Below are positions 36,401-46,000 of a DNA stretch of 64,000 nucleotides, piece by piece. Every line of letters starts with the position of its first letter. Position 1 is the stretch's first letter. The translations under genes and the position numbers were made by a program. The DNA is from Lewinellaceae bacterium (GTDB lineage: Bacteria; Bacteroidota; Bacteroidia; Chitinophagales; Saprospiraceae): contig JACJYA010000023.1 of the NCBI GenBank assembly GCA_020636315.1, forward strand, positions 34,576 to 98,575. The letters are read 5' to 3'. Under the pieces are notes generated by a model that searched no databases, was not told the DNA's origin, and worked only from the letters and a program-made list of their open reading frames with translations.

Positions 36401-39400
36401 GCGTGACGGCTACCAACCACTTTGGATGTAAAGATACCGCCTGGACAAACCTTGTGGCCCTGCCGATACCGGACCCTGGTCTGCAGCAGGATGCCATTCT
36501 TTGTGAGGGCGGGTCCATTATTCTCGAACCGGATCTCATTGTTGATGATTATTATTACTTGTGGGAGAATGGGCCGCAACAGGCCAGTTGGGAGGTCAAT
36601 GCGCCGGGCACTTACGTTTTAGAGGTTTCGGACGGAACCTGTTCCGGGCAGGATACGGTGGAGGTCATTCAGCAACCCGAGCCGGAACCCATTATCCTGG
36701 GCGGAGCCTCCATCTGCCCCGGAGAGGAAGCTACCCTGGAGGTATTGGGCGACTGGCCGGCTCTGCATTGGTCCAATGACTCCGACTCCACCACCATTAC
36801 CGTCAGCCTTCCCGGGAATTATACGGTAACCGTAGAGGATAGCCTTGGGTGTGTCGGCAGCAGTACTGCATTGGTTGAACATTTTGCCACCACACCTCCG
36901 GAACTCAGCGGCGATTTCGGTTTCTGCCCCGGAGATTCGGCCCGACTGGGCGTGGAGGCCACCTATTCAAGCTACATCTGGAGTACGGGAAGCACCGATT
37001 CCACAATAGCGGTCAATACTCCCGGCAATTACGCTGTCACTGTTACCGATGCCAATGGATGCATCGACTGGATCAGCCGGCCGGTCTATGCTTTCGGGCC
37101 GCCACAACCGCATATCGGCGGGGAGACGATTTTCTGTGCCGGCGACAGCGCCCAGGTTTTCGTCTTTGGTTCCTTTGCTGCTTATTCCTGGTCGAACGGC
37201 GATACTACAAAAGTGACTGCCATCTATCAGCCGGATAATTATTCTGTAACAGTAACCGACGATAACGGGTGCCGGGGAGTAACCGATATTGCCGTTATGG
37301 AGAGCCCCTTGCCTCAACCTGAGGCAATGGGCGGCAGGTTCTGTGAAGGGGGAAGCACCGAACTTAGCGTGGAAGGACAGTATGTATCGTACCTCTGGGA
37401 TAATGGATCAGTAGCCCCTTCCATAACGGTTGACAGTGCAGGCCTTTATGGCCTCACGGTAACCGACCAGCTCGGGTGTACGGGTTCTGTAAATATCCAG
37501 GTAGAAGAAGTCCCTCTTCCCCAGCCTGTAATCATCGGCGGAAGCCCTATTTGCCTCGGTATGGGGGCGACGACGGAAATTGCCGTGGCTGGCGACTACG
37601 AGGAGATACGCTGGAGCACAGAAGAACAGACGGCCTCCATCGCTGTGGGTACTACCGACCTGTACTCCGTGACGGTAACCGATGCCAACGGCTGCAGCGG
37701 GGAAGCAGAATTCAGGCTGCAAACCCTGCCGGCGCCTGAGCTTTCGATCCTGGGAGACAGCGCTTTTTGTGAAAACGAATCCACCATCCTGGAGGCGGCT
37801 ACCAGCGGCATTAGTTTGTCCTGGTCCACCGGTGACACTTCCTCTCAGGTTACGGTTAGCCAGCCGGGAACTTACTACGTCACAGCTATCGGCAGCAATG
37901 ACTGTGAAACGACGGATTCCATCCTGGTGCAGTCTATAGCGCTTCCCGTTGCCAATGCCGGTGAACCACAGGCCATAGATTGCCGGGAGCAACCGGTTCA
38001 GCTGGGAAGCCTGTCCAACCCCGGAAATGGCCTGGAGTATTTCTGGTCCGGACCCGGGATCGATGAAAACAATCGCAACCTTTCCAATCCATGGGTCACT
38101 GAGCCGGGGCTTTACAGCCTTACCGTAGTTCAGTCCGATTATCAGTGTACCTCTGCTCCTGCCGACGTGATGGTGGAAGACCTGAGGTATGAACCGGTGG
38201 TTTCCCTGGAGGTTATGGATACCCTTGACTGTTCGACACCTACGGTAATGGTTAGTGGGCAGGGCTCGGAACAGGGCAGCGAAATTGTATATCAATGGTA
38301 TGATAATGCCGGCGAGCTCCTGCCGGAGGAAAATGCCCAGAACCTTACGGTTTATGAACCCGGTGCTTATACGCTGGTCGTGGCTGATACTTTCACCGGT
38401 TGCAGCTCAACGGCGGTAGCAGAAGTACCGGACGCCTATGCCTATCCACAGGCCGAAGCTGGCCCGGAGGAGGTATTGAATTGTGAGGTTACGGCTGTAC
38501 AATTGGCCGGTTGGGTTGTTTCTTCATCGGATAGCCTGGTTTATTCCTGGAGTTCTGAGGAAGGCCATATCGTGGAGGGAGGAGACGGGCTAACCCCTCT
38601 GGCAGATGCGCCGGGATGGTATTTCCTGTCGGTTTTCGATCCGTCCACCGGTTGTGAGTCCATTGATTCTGTTCTGGTCAGGGAGGATATTGAGGCGCCT
38701 GTCGCCGATGCTGGTGAAAACCAGGAAATTGATTGTGTCAGCCAGGAGGCTGTGCTCGATGGCGGCAATTCTTCTCAGGGGCCGGCTTTCCGGTATGAAT
38801 GGGTCAATGAGAATGGAGTTCCCATTGGAACTTCCCTGCAGCAGGAGGTACACGAACCCGGTACCTACAGCCTGACGGTCACAAACCTGGACAATGGTTG
38901 CAGCAGCGTCAATGCCGTTCTGGTTACTGAAGTGGATAACTACCTGGCGGGTATGCAGGTGGACGCAATAGGCCCGCTTTGTTTCGGAGAGTCCAATGGC
39001 CTGATCTCCATAACGGAAGTTCAGGGTGGAACGCCTCCTTTCCTCTACAGTATTGACGGGGGGCCCTTCCTCAGCCAACAACAATTTACCGGCCTGGAGT
39101 CGGGGTATTACGATATTACTATTCAGGATGCTTTGGGTTGTGAGTACAGCCGGGAAGTATTCCTTGATGATGGCAATGATGTACAGGTAAGGCTGGGTGA
39201 AGATCTGGAACTTCAGCTGGGAGACAAAGTGGAGCTTCAGGCTCTGACCAATCTCGCCCCGGAACAGATCCGGGACGTGGTATGGACTTTCCCGATCGAT
39301 ACTTTCCCCTGCATCGACCCCGATTGCCTGATCAAGGAAGTTCAGCCGGAAGAATCAACGCTGGTCCGGGCTACAGTTATTGACTCCAACGGGTGCAGCG

Positions 39401-39732
39401 CCTATGATGAATTGCTGCTCATACTGAGGAAAAGCCGGAGCGTTTATATACCCAATGCTTTTTCTCCCAATGGTGACGGGGCCAATGACTGGTTCACGGT
39501 CTTTGCCCGTATCGATGAGGTGGCGGAGGTCCGGCAACTGATGATATTCAACCGATGGGGAGAACAGGTGTTTTCCAGGTTCAACTTCCCGCCCAATGAA
39601 TTGCATATGGGATGGGATGGAACCCTGGATAATAAAAAATTGAATCCGGCTGTTTTTGCCTATTTTGCCGAAGTCGAATTTGTCGATGGGGAGGTTGTCC
39701 TGTTCGAAGGAAGCCTTACCCTTGTAAGATAA
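33448..39732 (+). CDS. Giant T9SS-secreted repeat protein 1 (SprB-like)
   Basis: 2,094 residues from the ATG at 33448, which directly precedes a signal peptide (RFLFLTLFFPFLVEAQ). A conserved N-terminal domain (about 25-215) has CSGAIVVCGD, DYDFSLYAADTPCD, PVRCSYA and GFNISFGGSAAPYLDC. One Ig-like domain is followed by 17 short repeats of about 70 residues (P-P-I-G, FC-G-S, L, Y-WS-G, I-V, G-Y-V-V-D-NGC-G), each with two Cys that could form a disulfide. Four longer repeats (VADAG-DC type), one SprB repeat (CFGESNGLISI to GGTPPFLYSIDGG) and an Ig-like domain come next. The C-terminal sorting domain has IPNAFSPNGDGANDWF, LMIFNRWGEQVF and GWDGT (CHU_C/type B CTD). Such proteins are exported by type IX secretion and act in gliding or adhesion. 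No PorP/SprF gene adjoins it. Confidence 0.92.
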   Translation: MRCRKLKNRFLFLTLFFPFLVEAQITADCSGAIVVCGDELITLEGGAGTPDFNNPDNDLGDCQITGETESVWLYFRFRTDMPDSSIIEFTIDPVEDGEIDYDFSLYAADTPCDSLGSPVRCSYAWVFSSQIYNCGFCPLTGLGNGEVDESEDAFGNGYVAPLAVYPGQGFYMYVNEFYDEAGVSSGFNISFGGSAAPYLDCGANPHCAEMVVDAGRDSVVCSGDIPFQLIGSATYATGFETYTWEVIGNTLSYLNDSTIAQPTVTFPENYPGGVIYYVLTVESGECVHKDTLRLEVLPTPSFAITGPTSFCPGESVTLTASPGFENYQWSTSSNSESIEVSAGGTYSVTVSAANGNCAIAKEVEVIEHPTPEPVITGGPALCDRETLDLDAGGGYVSYLWQDNSGEQFLTVSQGGDFSVEVVDTNGCSGMATYTVVEVPLPQPVIDAPASLCPGEEATLSVDPGYSAYLWSNNEDSSQFTTSLAGVYSVEVWDGNGCRGTDSVNIAALPGVAPVIGGDSTLCEGTTAVLTAEGGSFYTVQWQDNSSDTQLSIDTGGLYVLTATNIEGCSGTDSLWVTLLSQPQVVLPSSVSFCEGDTVSIDVDAGPGQVQYYWSTGSEEESIHVFQPGTYGLTVTADNGCLNSQNVEAIENLNPQPNVIGNFVFCQNSSTTVSLESGGYANIEWSSGGTSATENISQPGQYEVVVTDINGCVGSDAFTLEELGPTPVEIAGDALICEGDSTQLDAGEGYSSYLWSTNATDSSIPVSSGGVFSVTVTNALGCEGYDTLEVQLQPLPAVDLVDSASFCEGGAVTLDAGSGPYSYSWSSGPATSSITVTTGGIYEVVVTDSEGCTSRDAVEVVENALPQPQIDGNPALCPQESNLLAINEPFEEYHWSTEDTLATIVVITPGAYIVTVTDAAGCSGVDSMQIDAVPGPMAEIIGPGEFCEGTGVQLEAVDINGNDTEFFWSNGDSDNQISVTAGGAYSVTATNHFGCKDTAWTNLVALPIPDPGLQQDAILCEGGSIILEPDLIVDDYYYLWENGPQQASWEVNAPGTYVLEVSDGTCSGQDTVEVIQQPEPEPIILGGASICPGEEATLEVLGDWPALHWSNDSDSTTITVSLPGNYTVTVEDSLGCVGSSTALVEHFATTPPELSGDFGFCPGDSARLGVEATYSSYIWSTGSTDSTIAVNTPGNYAVTVTDANGCIDWISRPVYAFGPPQPHIGGETIFCAGDSAQVFVFGSFAAYSWSNGDTTKVTAIYQPDNYSVTVTDDNGCRGVTDIAVMESPLPQPEAMGGRFCEGGSTELSVEGQYVSYLWDNGSVAPSITVDSAGLYGLTVTDQLGCTGSVNIQVEEVPLPQPVIIGGSPICLGMGATTEIAVAGDYEEIRWSTEEQTASIAVGTTDLYSVTVTDANGCSGEAEFRLQTLPAPELSILGDSAFCENESTILEAATSGISLSWSTGDTSSQVTVSQPGTYYVTAIGSNDCETTDSILVQSIALPVANAGEPQAIDCREQPVQLGSLSNPGNGLEYFWSGPGIDENNRNLSNPWVTEPGLYSLTVVQSDYQCTSAPADVMVEDLRYEPVVSLEVMDTLDCSTPTVMVSGQGSEQGSEIVYQWYDNAGELLPEENAQNLTVYEPGAYTLVVADTFTGCSSTAVAEVPDAYAYPQAEAGPEEVLNCEVTAVQLAGWVVSSSDSLVYSWSSEEGHIVEGGDGLTPLADAPGWYFLSVFDPSTGCESIDSVLVREDIEAPVADAGENQEIDCVSQEAVLDGGNSSQGPAFRYEWVNENGVPIGTSLQQEVHEPGTYSLTVTNLDNGCSSVNAVLVTEVDNYLAGMQVDAIGPLCFGESNGLISITEVQGGTPPFLYSIDGGPFLSQQQFTGLESGYYDITIQDALGCEYSREVFLDDGNDVQVRLGEDLELQLGDKVELQALTNLAPEQIRDVVWTFPIDTFPCIDPDCLIKEVQPEESTLVRATVIDSNGCSAYDELLLILRKSRSVYIPNAFSPNGDGANDWFTVFARIDEVAEVRQLMIFNRWGEQVFSRFNFPPNELHMGWDGTLDNKKLNPAVFAYFAEVEFVDGEVVLFEGSLTLVR

Positions 39733-39738
39733 AAGGTT

Positions 39739-39759
39739 GGAACCTGCGTTGCGGGTTCC
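39739..39759. terminator. Hairpin after giant protein gene 1
   Basis: GGAACCTGC and GCGGGTTCC form a nine-base stem (one G-U pair) with loop GTT, seven bases after the stop. A U-tract is missing. Confidence 0.5.
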
Positions 39760-39853
39760 CTGCTTCCCTGGCGCCCTGTCCTTACCCCCCTTACCCTGTC
39801 TTTGCCGGGGAAGCGCCTTTTTTGCCGCCGGGACGGGGCAAATTTAGTTTGTC

Positions 39854-39874
39854 AAATGTCCGGTTCGGACATTT
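39854..39874. promoter_or_regulatory. 9-bp dyad upstream of giant protein gene 2
   Basis: AAATGTCCG (39854-39862) pairs exactly with CGGACATTT (39866-39874). It lies 23 bases before the -33 element and could be a regulator site or a transcript-end hairpin. Confidence 0.4.
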
Positions 39875-39896
39875 ATCCTTCCTGCTGAGCATTTTT

Positions 39897-39929
39897 TTTG
39901 TTTTTTTCCTCCAGGAAATGGTAATTTCG
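39897..39929 (+). promoter_or_regulatory. Candidate promoter of giant protein gene 2
   Basis: TTTG at 39897-39900 and TAATTTCG at 39922-39929 are separated by 21 bases, matching the Bacteroidota -33/-7 spacing with one mismatch in the -7 box. The leader would be about 155 bases. Confidence 0.5.
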
Positions 39930-40089
39930 CCGAAGAACTGAGCATTCAGCAGGATAAACATTTTTCATCGCACCGCCTACTTAAGTTTTACACGAGAAAA
40001 CACCTTTCCCCGCCCGGATAACGGGTATCGATCAATTACTTCCAACGCGTTTTTCTCTCATTTTGCATGGAACTTAAAATCAGAGCGTT

Positions 40090-43000
40090 ATGCTGCATTT
40101 TTACCGTTTTTGCTGTTGTTTGGCCGTTACTGTCGGCCTGTTTCCTTCCTTTTCATTTGGGCAGGGAGCGCCCGATTGTGCTGGTGCTATCGTCTTATGC
40201 AGCAATGCTTCTATCTCTTTCAACCCTCAGGGTACCGGCGCGGTCAACGATTTCGCCATTCCCGGCAACAGCCAGGGGTGTCTCGCTACCGGTGAGCGCA
40301 ATACTGCCTGGTACTATTTTGAATTCAATAATATGATGCCTCCCAACAGTGAGATCACTTTCACGATCACTCCTAATGGGTCTGCCGATTATGACTTTGC
40401 CATTTACGGGCCGGATGTCGATTGCGGGGGCCTTGGGGGGCCGGTTCGTTGTTCCTATGCGGGAACTTTTGGCCAGACCGGCCTGGGCAACGGGGCCACC
40501 GATTTCTCGGAAGGCGCCGGCGGAGATGCCTTTGTTGCTCCTCTCACCGTTCAGCCCGGACAGGGATTCTATTTGGTTGTTGACAATTTCTCCAGTAACA
40601 ATACCAGTTTCGGGCTGACCTGGGGTGGTTCTGCCGCTCCATTTCTGGATTGCTCGGCAACGCCTCCCTGCAGTGTATCTCTGAATTACTCTCCGAACTA
40701 CAATCTCTGCGCCGGCAGCCCACCCATTCAACTGCAGGGAATCATTAATGGCAGTGACGGAACAGAGGTCATCAGCTGGTCCGCAACCAACGGCGGCGAC
40801 GCTTATCTCAGCAACCCCTTTATCGCCAATCCTACTGTGAATATTCCCGCCGGAGTATCGGGCACTTTCCAGTACACCATAACGGTCACTCAGGGCACCT
40901 GTACGGACATGGCGACGATATCGGTAAATGCCAGCAGTGTTCCAGCGCCTCAGATCACCGGCGATGCTCAGTTCTGCCAGGGGCAGAGCGCAACCTTGTC
41001 CGCCACTCCCGGCTTTTCATTCTACACGTGGTCCAATGGCCAAACCGGGCCCAGCATTACCGTCAATACGGGCAGCAATTATTCCGTAACCGTGACCAAT
41101 GCCCAGGGATGCCAGGGTGTTGCCTCCTTCAACGTTGCACAGGTGCCCATTCCGGCGCCCAATGTTACCGGCCCGGGGCAATTATGCCCGGCGGGAACAG
41201 GCCTTCTCGACGCCGGGCCCGGCTTTGATACTTACGAATGGTCCACCGGAGACATGGGCCAGCAGGGGTTTGCGGACGGCCCTGGCCTCTATCAGGTGAC
41301 AGTGACTCAGAGTGGGTGCGTAGGTACGGGGCAGGTCGTTGTACAACCGGCGCCCAACCTGCTGATCAACGTTACGGGCGACAACACCATCTGTCCCGGC
41401 CAGTCCGTTAGCATGTATGCCGATCCGGGTTATGCCTCCTATATGTGGTCAAACGGAAGCCAGGGGGATATCAATACCGTTTCCGCTCCGGGAAACTACA
41501 CGGTACTGGTTGAAGATGCCGAAGGTTGTTCCGGCACTGCTTCATTTACCGTAATCCCCGTGACGCCGCCAACTCCTGCCATAACCGGAAACCTTGCCAT
41601 CTGCCAGGGTAATTCTACGGACCTTTTCACCGGGGCAGGTTTTCAATCCTATGCGTGGTCAACCGGCGATCAGGCCTTTGTTACTACTGTGTCAACCCCC
41701 GGCATCTATTCGGTAACGGTTACCGATGTTGAAGGATGTACCGGTACGGCATCAGCGGAGGTAACGGAAAGCCCCGGCCCTCTGCCGGAGATCACCGGAG
41801 ATACGAATATTTGTACCGGAGCATCCACTCAGCTTTCTGTTGCCGCCGGCTTTTCGTCTTATCAATGGTCGGATGATGGTGCCGGGCAGTCCATTCAGGC
41901 GGGTGCAGGAGGAGTATATTCTGTAACCGTAACAGATGATACCGGATGTGAGGGGGTCGATTCCATTGTTGTGGTTGAAAACAGCAATCCTGTTCCGGTG
42001 ATCAATGCTCCGGCCGGCCTTTGCCCGGAGGAGGGGGCGTCTCTTTCCCTCAATGGGCAATACCAGAGTTACACCTGGTCAACCGGCGAGATGCTGGATT
42101 CTATCCTCATTCCAGGCGCCGGCGACTACAGCGTGACGGTTACCGACGCCAATGGTTGTGAAGGGGTGGCTTCGGCTTCCATTCCGGAATATCAGGCGCC
42201 TTCGCCACCTTCCGGAATCGAGGTGGAATATTGCCAGGGAGACTCGGCCAGCCTGGCCGCACCGCCCGGTTTTGTCGAATATTTCTGGGATGGAGGCAGC
42301 ACAGACAGCCTCCTGGTTGTGGATGCTCCCGGCCCTTATGCTTACACCATAACCGATAACAACGGGTGCACCGCTGCCGGCAGTATTCTGGCGGTGGAAA
42401 ACCCTATTCCTGATTTCAGCATTTCCGGGGAACTGGAATACTGTGAAAATAATTCAACCGCTCTTTCCGCACCGGCGGGTTTTTCCGGCTATCAGTGGAG
42501 TACAGGCGCCGCAGGCCCCTCGGTAACCATCAACATGCCGGGAGCGGTGTCCGTAACCGTAACCGATGCCAATGGCTGCGTTGGAGAGCAGTCGGTTTCC
42601 GTTGTGGAAAACCCCTTGCCGGACGCTGTCATTTCCGGCATACTCGAGTTCTGTACGGATGGCGCCACCACCCTGAGCGCCGGCAGCGGGTTTGCCGGCT
42701 ATGCCTGGTCTGACGGCAGTACTCAATCTTCGATCAATGTAAACCAGGCAGGCGATTACAGCCTTACGGTGACCGATGCCAACGGGTGCGTCAACAGTGA
42801 AACGGCTACGGTCGCGGAGATCCCCGAATTGCATCCGGTGATCATGGGGGATGTTGAATTCTGCCAGGGGACATCAACAACGCTTCAGGCACAAGCCGGC
42901 TATCAGAGCTACAACTGGTCAACCGGTTCTTCATCTGCCGAAGCTTCTGTTTCTGCGCCGGGAACCGTCAGCTTGTCCGTTGTGGATAATAACGGGTGTG

Positions 43001-46000
43001 AAGGGACGGCCACGGTGGAGGTGTCCGAACTGCCGCTTCCCGAACCGGCCATCACCGGGGTGGATTTTTTCTGTGAGGGAAGTTCTACTACCCTGGACGC
43101 CGGTGGGGGATACGCCGCTTATGCCTGGACGGGAAATGATTCGACTCAGCAGCTCACCGTTACTCAGCCGGGAGCCTATTCGGTCACGGTTACTGATGCC
43201 AATGGCTGCCAGGGAGAAGGGGTGTTGGAAGTAGATGAAATACCGGCTCCTGAACCAGTGATCAGTGGAGAGCTCCTGTTCTGCCCGGAAGGCTCTACAG
43301 AATTGACCACCACCGGAAATTACGCCTCTTATCTGTGGTCAAACGATGAATCCCAGTCCTTCACTGAGATCAGCCAGCCCGGCACCTACAGCCTTACCGT
43401 TACGGATGGATTTGGCTGCCAGGGCAGCGCTTCGGTGGATGTAGATAACTTTGCGGTTACTCCACCGCCAATAACCGGGGTTCTCAACTACTGCCCGGGA
43501 GAAAGTACGAGCCTGAGTGCCGGATCCGGATACACCAGCTATCTGTGGACAACCGGAGCGGTCACCAGCGACATAACTGTTTCGGCCAATGGCGCCTATG
43601 GCGTAACGGCTACTGATGTCAACGGCTGCCAATCCTCCTCCGAAGTATCGGTTGCGGCTTATCCGGTAAGCCCTCCGCAGATCAGCGGGGACAGCGCTTT
43701 CTGTGCCGGAGGGACGGCAAACCTTCAGGCCGGCGCCGGCTTTTCCGAATACAACTGGTCGAACGGCGGCGCCCAGCCTTCATTAGCGGTGAACAGTGGA
43801 GGGATCTATTCTCTTACCGTCACTGATGGCAATGGCTGTAATACCAGCAGCAGCTTTTCGGTAACCCAGAACCCGCTGCCCCAGGTCAGTATCGGCGGTT
43901 CCACCAGCTACTGTATCGGCGGCTTTACCACTTTGAACGCCGGGGCGCAGTATGCCGATTACGACTGGTCAACGGGCAGTACGACGCCTACGGTGCAGGT
44001 GGATCAGGCCGGCACTTACGGGCTGACGGTCACCGATGCCAACGGTTGTGTGGGCAGCGCCGAGGTGGAAGTCACAGAAGATATTGAACTGAACCCGGTC
44101 ATTTCCGGCCCCACGGCCTTCTGTCCCGGTACTTCCACCACCCTGGACGCCGGGGAGGGCTTCCAGTCATATCAGTGGTCCGACAATTCTACGGGCCAGT
44201 CGCTGGTGGCCGATGCGCCGGGCGCTTACTCCGTCACAGTGACGGATGCTTCCGGATGTACGGGTAATGCGGAGGTCACTGTCAGTGAGTATCCGGCGCC
44301 TGTGCCCGTCATCGAAGGAGAGCTGGAATATTGTGCGGGAAATTCAACCAGCCTGCTTGCCGCAGGAGGGAATTTTGCTGATTTTGACTGGTCAACCGGA
44401 GCGTTCGAACCGCAGATTACCGTTACACAACCCGGTGATTACAGCCTGACGGCCACCGATGGGAACGGATGTGTGGAATCGGTATCCGTGTCGGTTGTGG
44501 AAAACCCGCTGCCCGTATTTCAGATCTCCGGCGAGCTGAGCTTCTGCGAAGGAGATGGCGCCGAACTTTCGGCTCCCGAGGGTTTCGCCTCCTATTTGTG
44601 GTCGAACGGAGCCCAGGGCCCGGCAATAACGGTCCAGGCGCCCGGCAACTACGGCCTTACCGTGACCAATGATTTTGGCTGCAGCAGCCAGCAGGCGGTG
44701 AGTACCACGCAAATACCGCAACCTTTCGCCGATGCCGGCTCTCCGAGAGTGATCAACTGTTACAATACGACTGTAACATTGGGCGGTGGTGGCTCCAGCC
44801 AGGGAGGAAATATCCTCTATGAGTGGTCTGGCCCGGGCATTGACGCCTCCAATGCCAATATGCAGTTCCCTGTTGTTAATGTGGCCGGGCAATATACCCT
44901 TACGACGGTCAACACCTCTCTGGGGTGCTCTTCCGAACCATCAATGGTGGAAGTTTCCGATGATACGGATGACCCGGTGGTGGTGCTCGAAGTGCTGGAT
45001 GTACTCGATTGCACTACCTCTTCCGTTCTGATTGATGGCAGCAACTCTTCAACCGGACAGAACTATACCTATGAATGGTATGACGGGAATATGGACCCTC
45101 TGACCGGCCAGGAGCAGATGCTCGAGGTCAGCGTTCCTGATACGTATTCCCTGATCGTGACCGATACGGTCAGCGGGTGTGATGCTCTGGCTAGTGTCGA
45201 GGTGAACGAGAACGTCAGCTATCCAGTGGCGGATGCCGGCCAGCCGCAGCACCTAGACTGTGAGGTCAATACCGTCATTCTGAACGCATCGGGTTCGCAA
45301 TCCGGGGCGACTATCATTTACAATTGGGTCACTGCGGATGGGAATATCCTCAATGGAGCTGACAGCCCGGCGCCGGAGGTTGATGAGCCGGGGGTTTATG
45401 TCCTGGTAGTTACCGATACGGCCAATTACTGCACGAACACGGATACGGTACTGGTCACCCAGGATGTTAACGTACCGGTTGCCAATGCCGGGCAGGCTCA
45501 GCAGATCGACTGTGTCAACCCCACCGTTCCGCTGGACGGTTCCGGGTCTTCCGCCGGCAGCCAGTACAGTTATCAGTGGGCATTCGGGCAATTGGATAAT
45601 ATCGTGGGTTCCGGTTTAACCTATATCGCTGATGAACCGGGCGCCTACTTCATCATTGTGACGGACATAGAGAACGGCTGCACCAATACGGATGCCGTGG
45701 AGGTCGGCCAGAACGCCGCCGCCCCTTCTGATATCGCGCTGGCCCTGGATGGCCCGACCTGTTACGGAGATGCGGATGGCAGCATTCTGATCGCCGGAGT
45801 TACGGGGGGCACTCCACCTTACCTGTACAGCTTTGACGGGCAGCCGTTGAACAGCCAGTCCTCCTTCCCGGATCTTCCTGCCGGCACCTATACGCTGCTT
45901 GTCCAGGACGCCATTGGTTGTGAGTATGAACTGGAAGCCACTCTGGAAGATGGCAATGACCTGATGGTTGACCTGGGGCCCGACCTGACCGTCAAGCTGG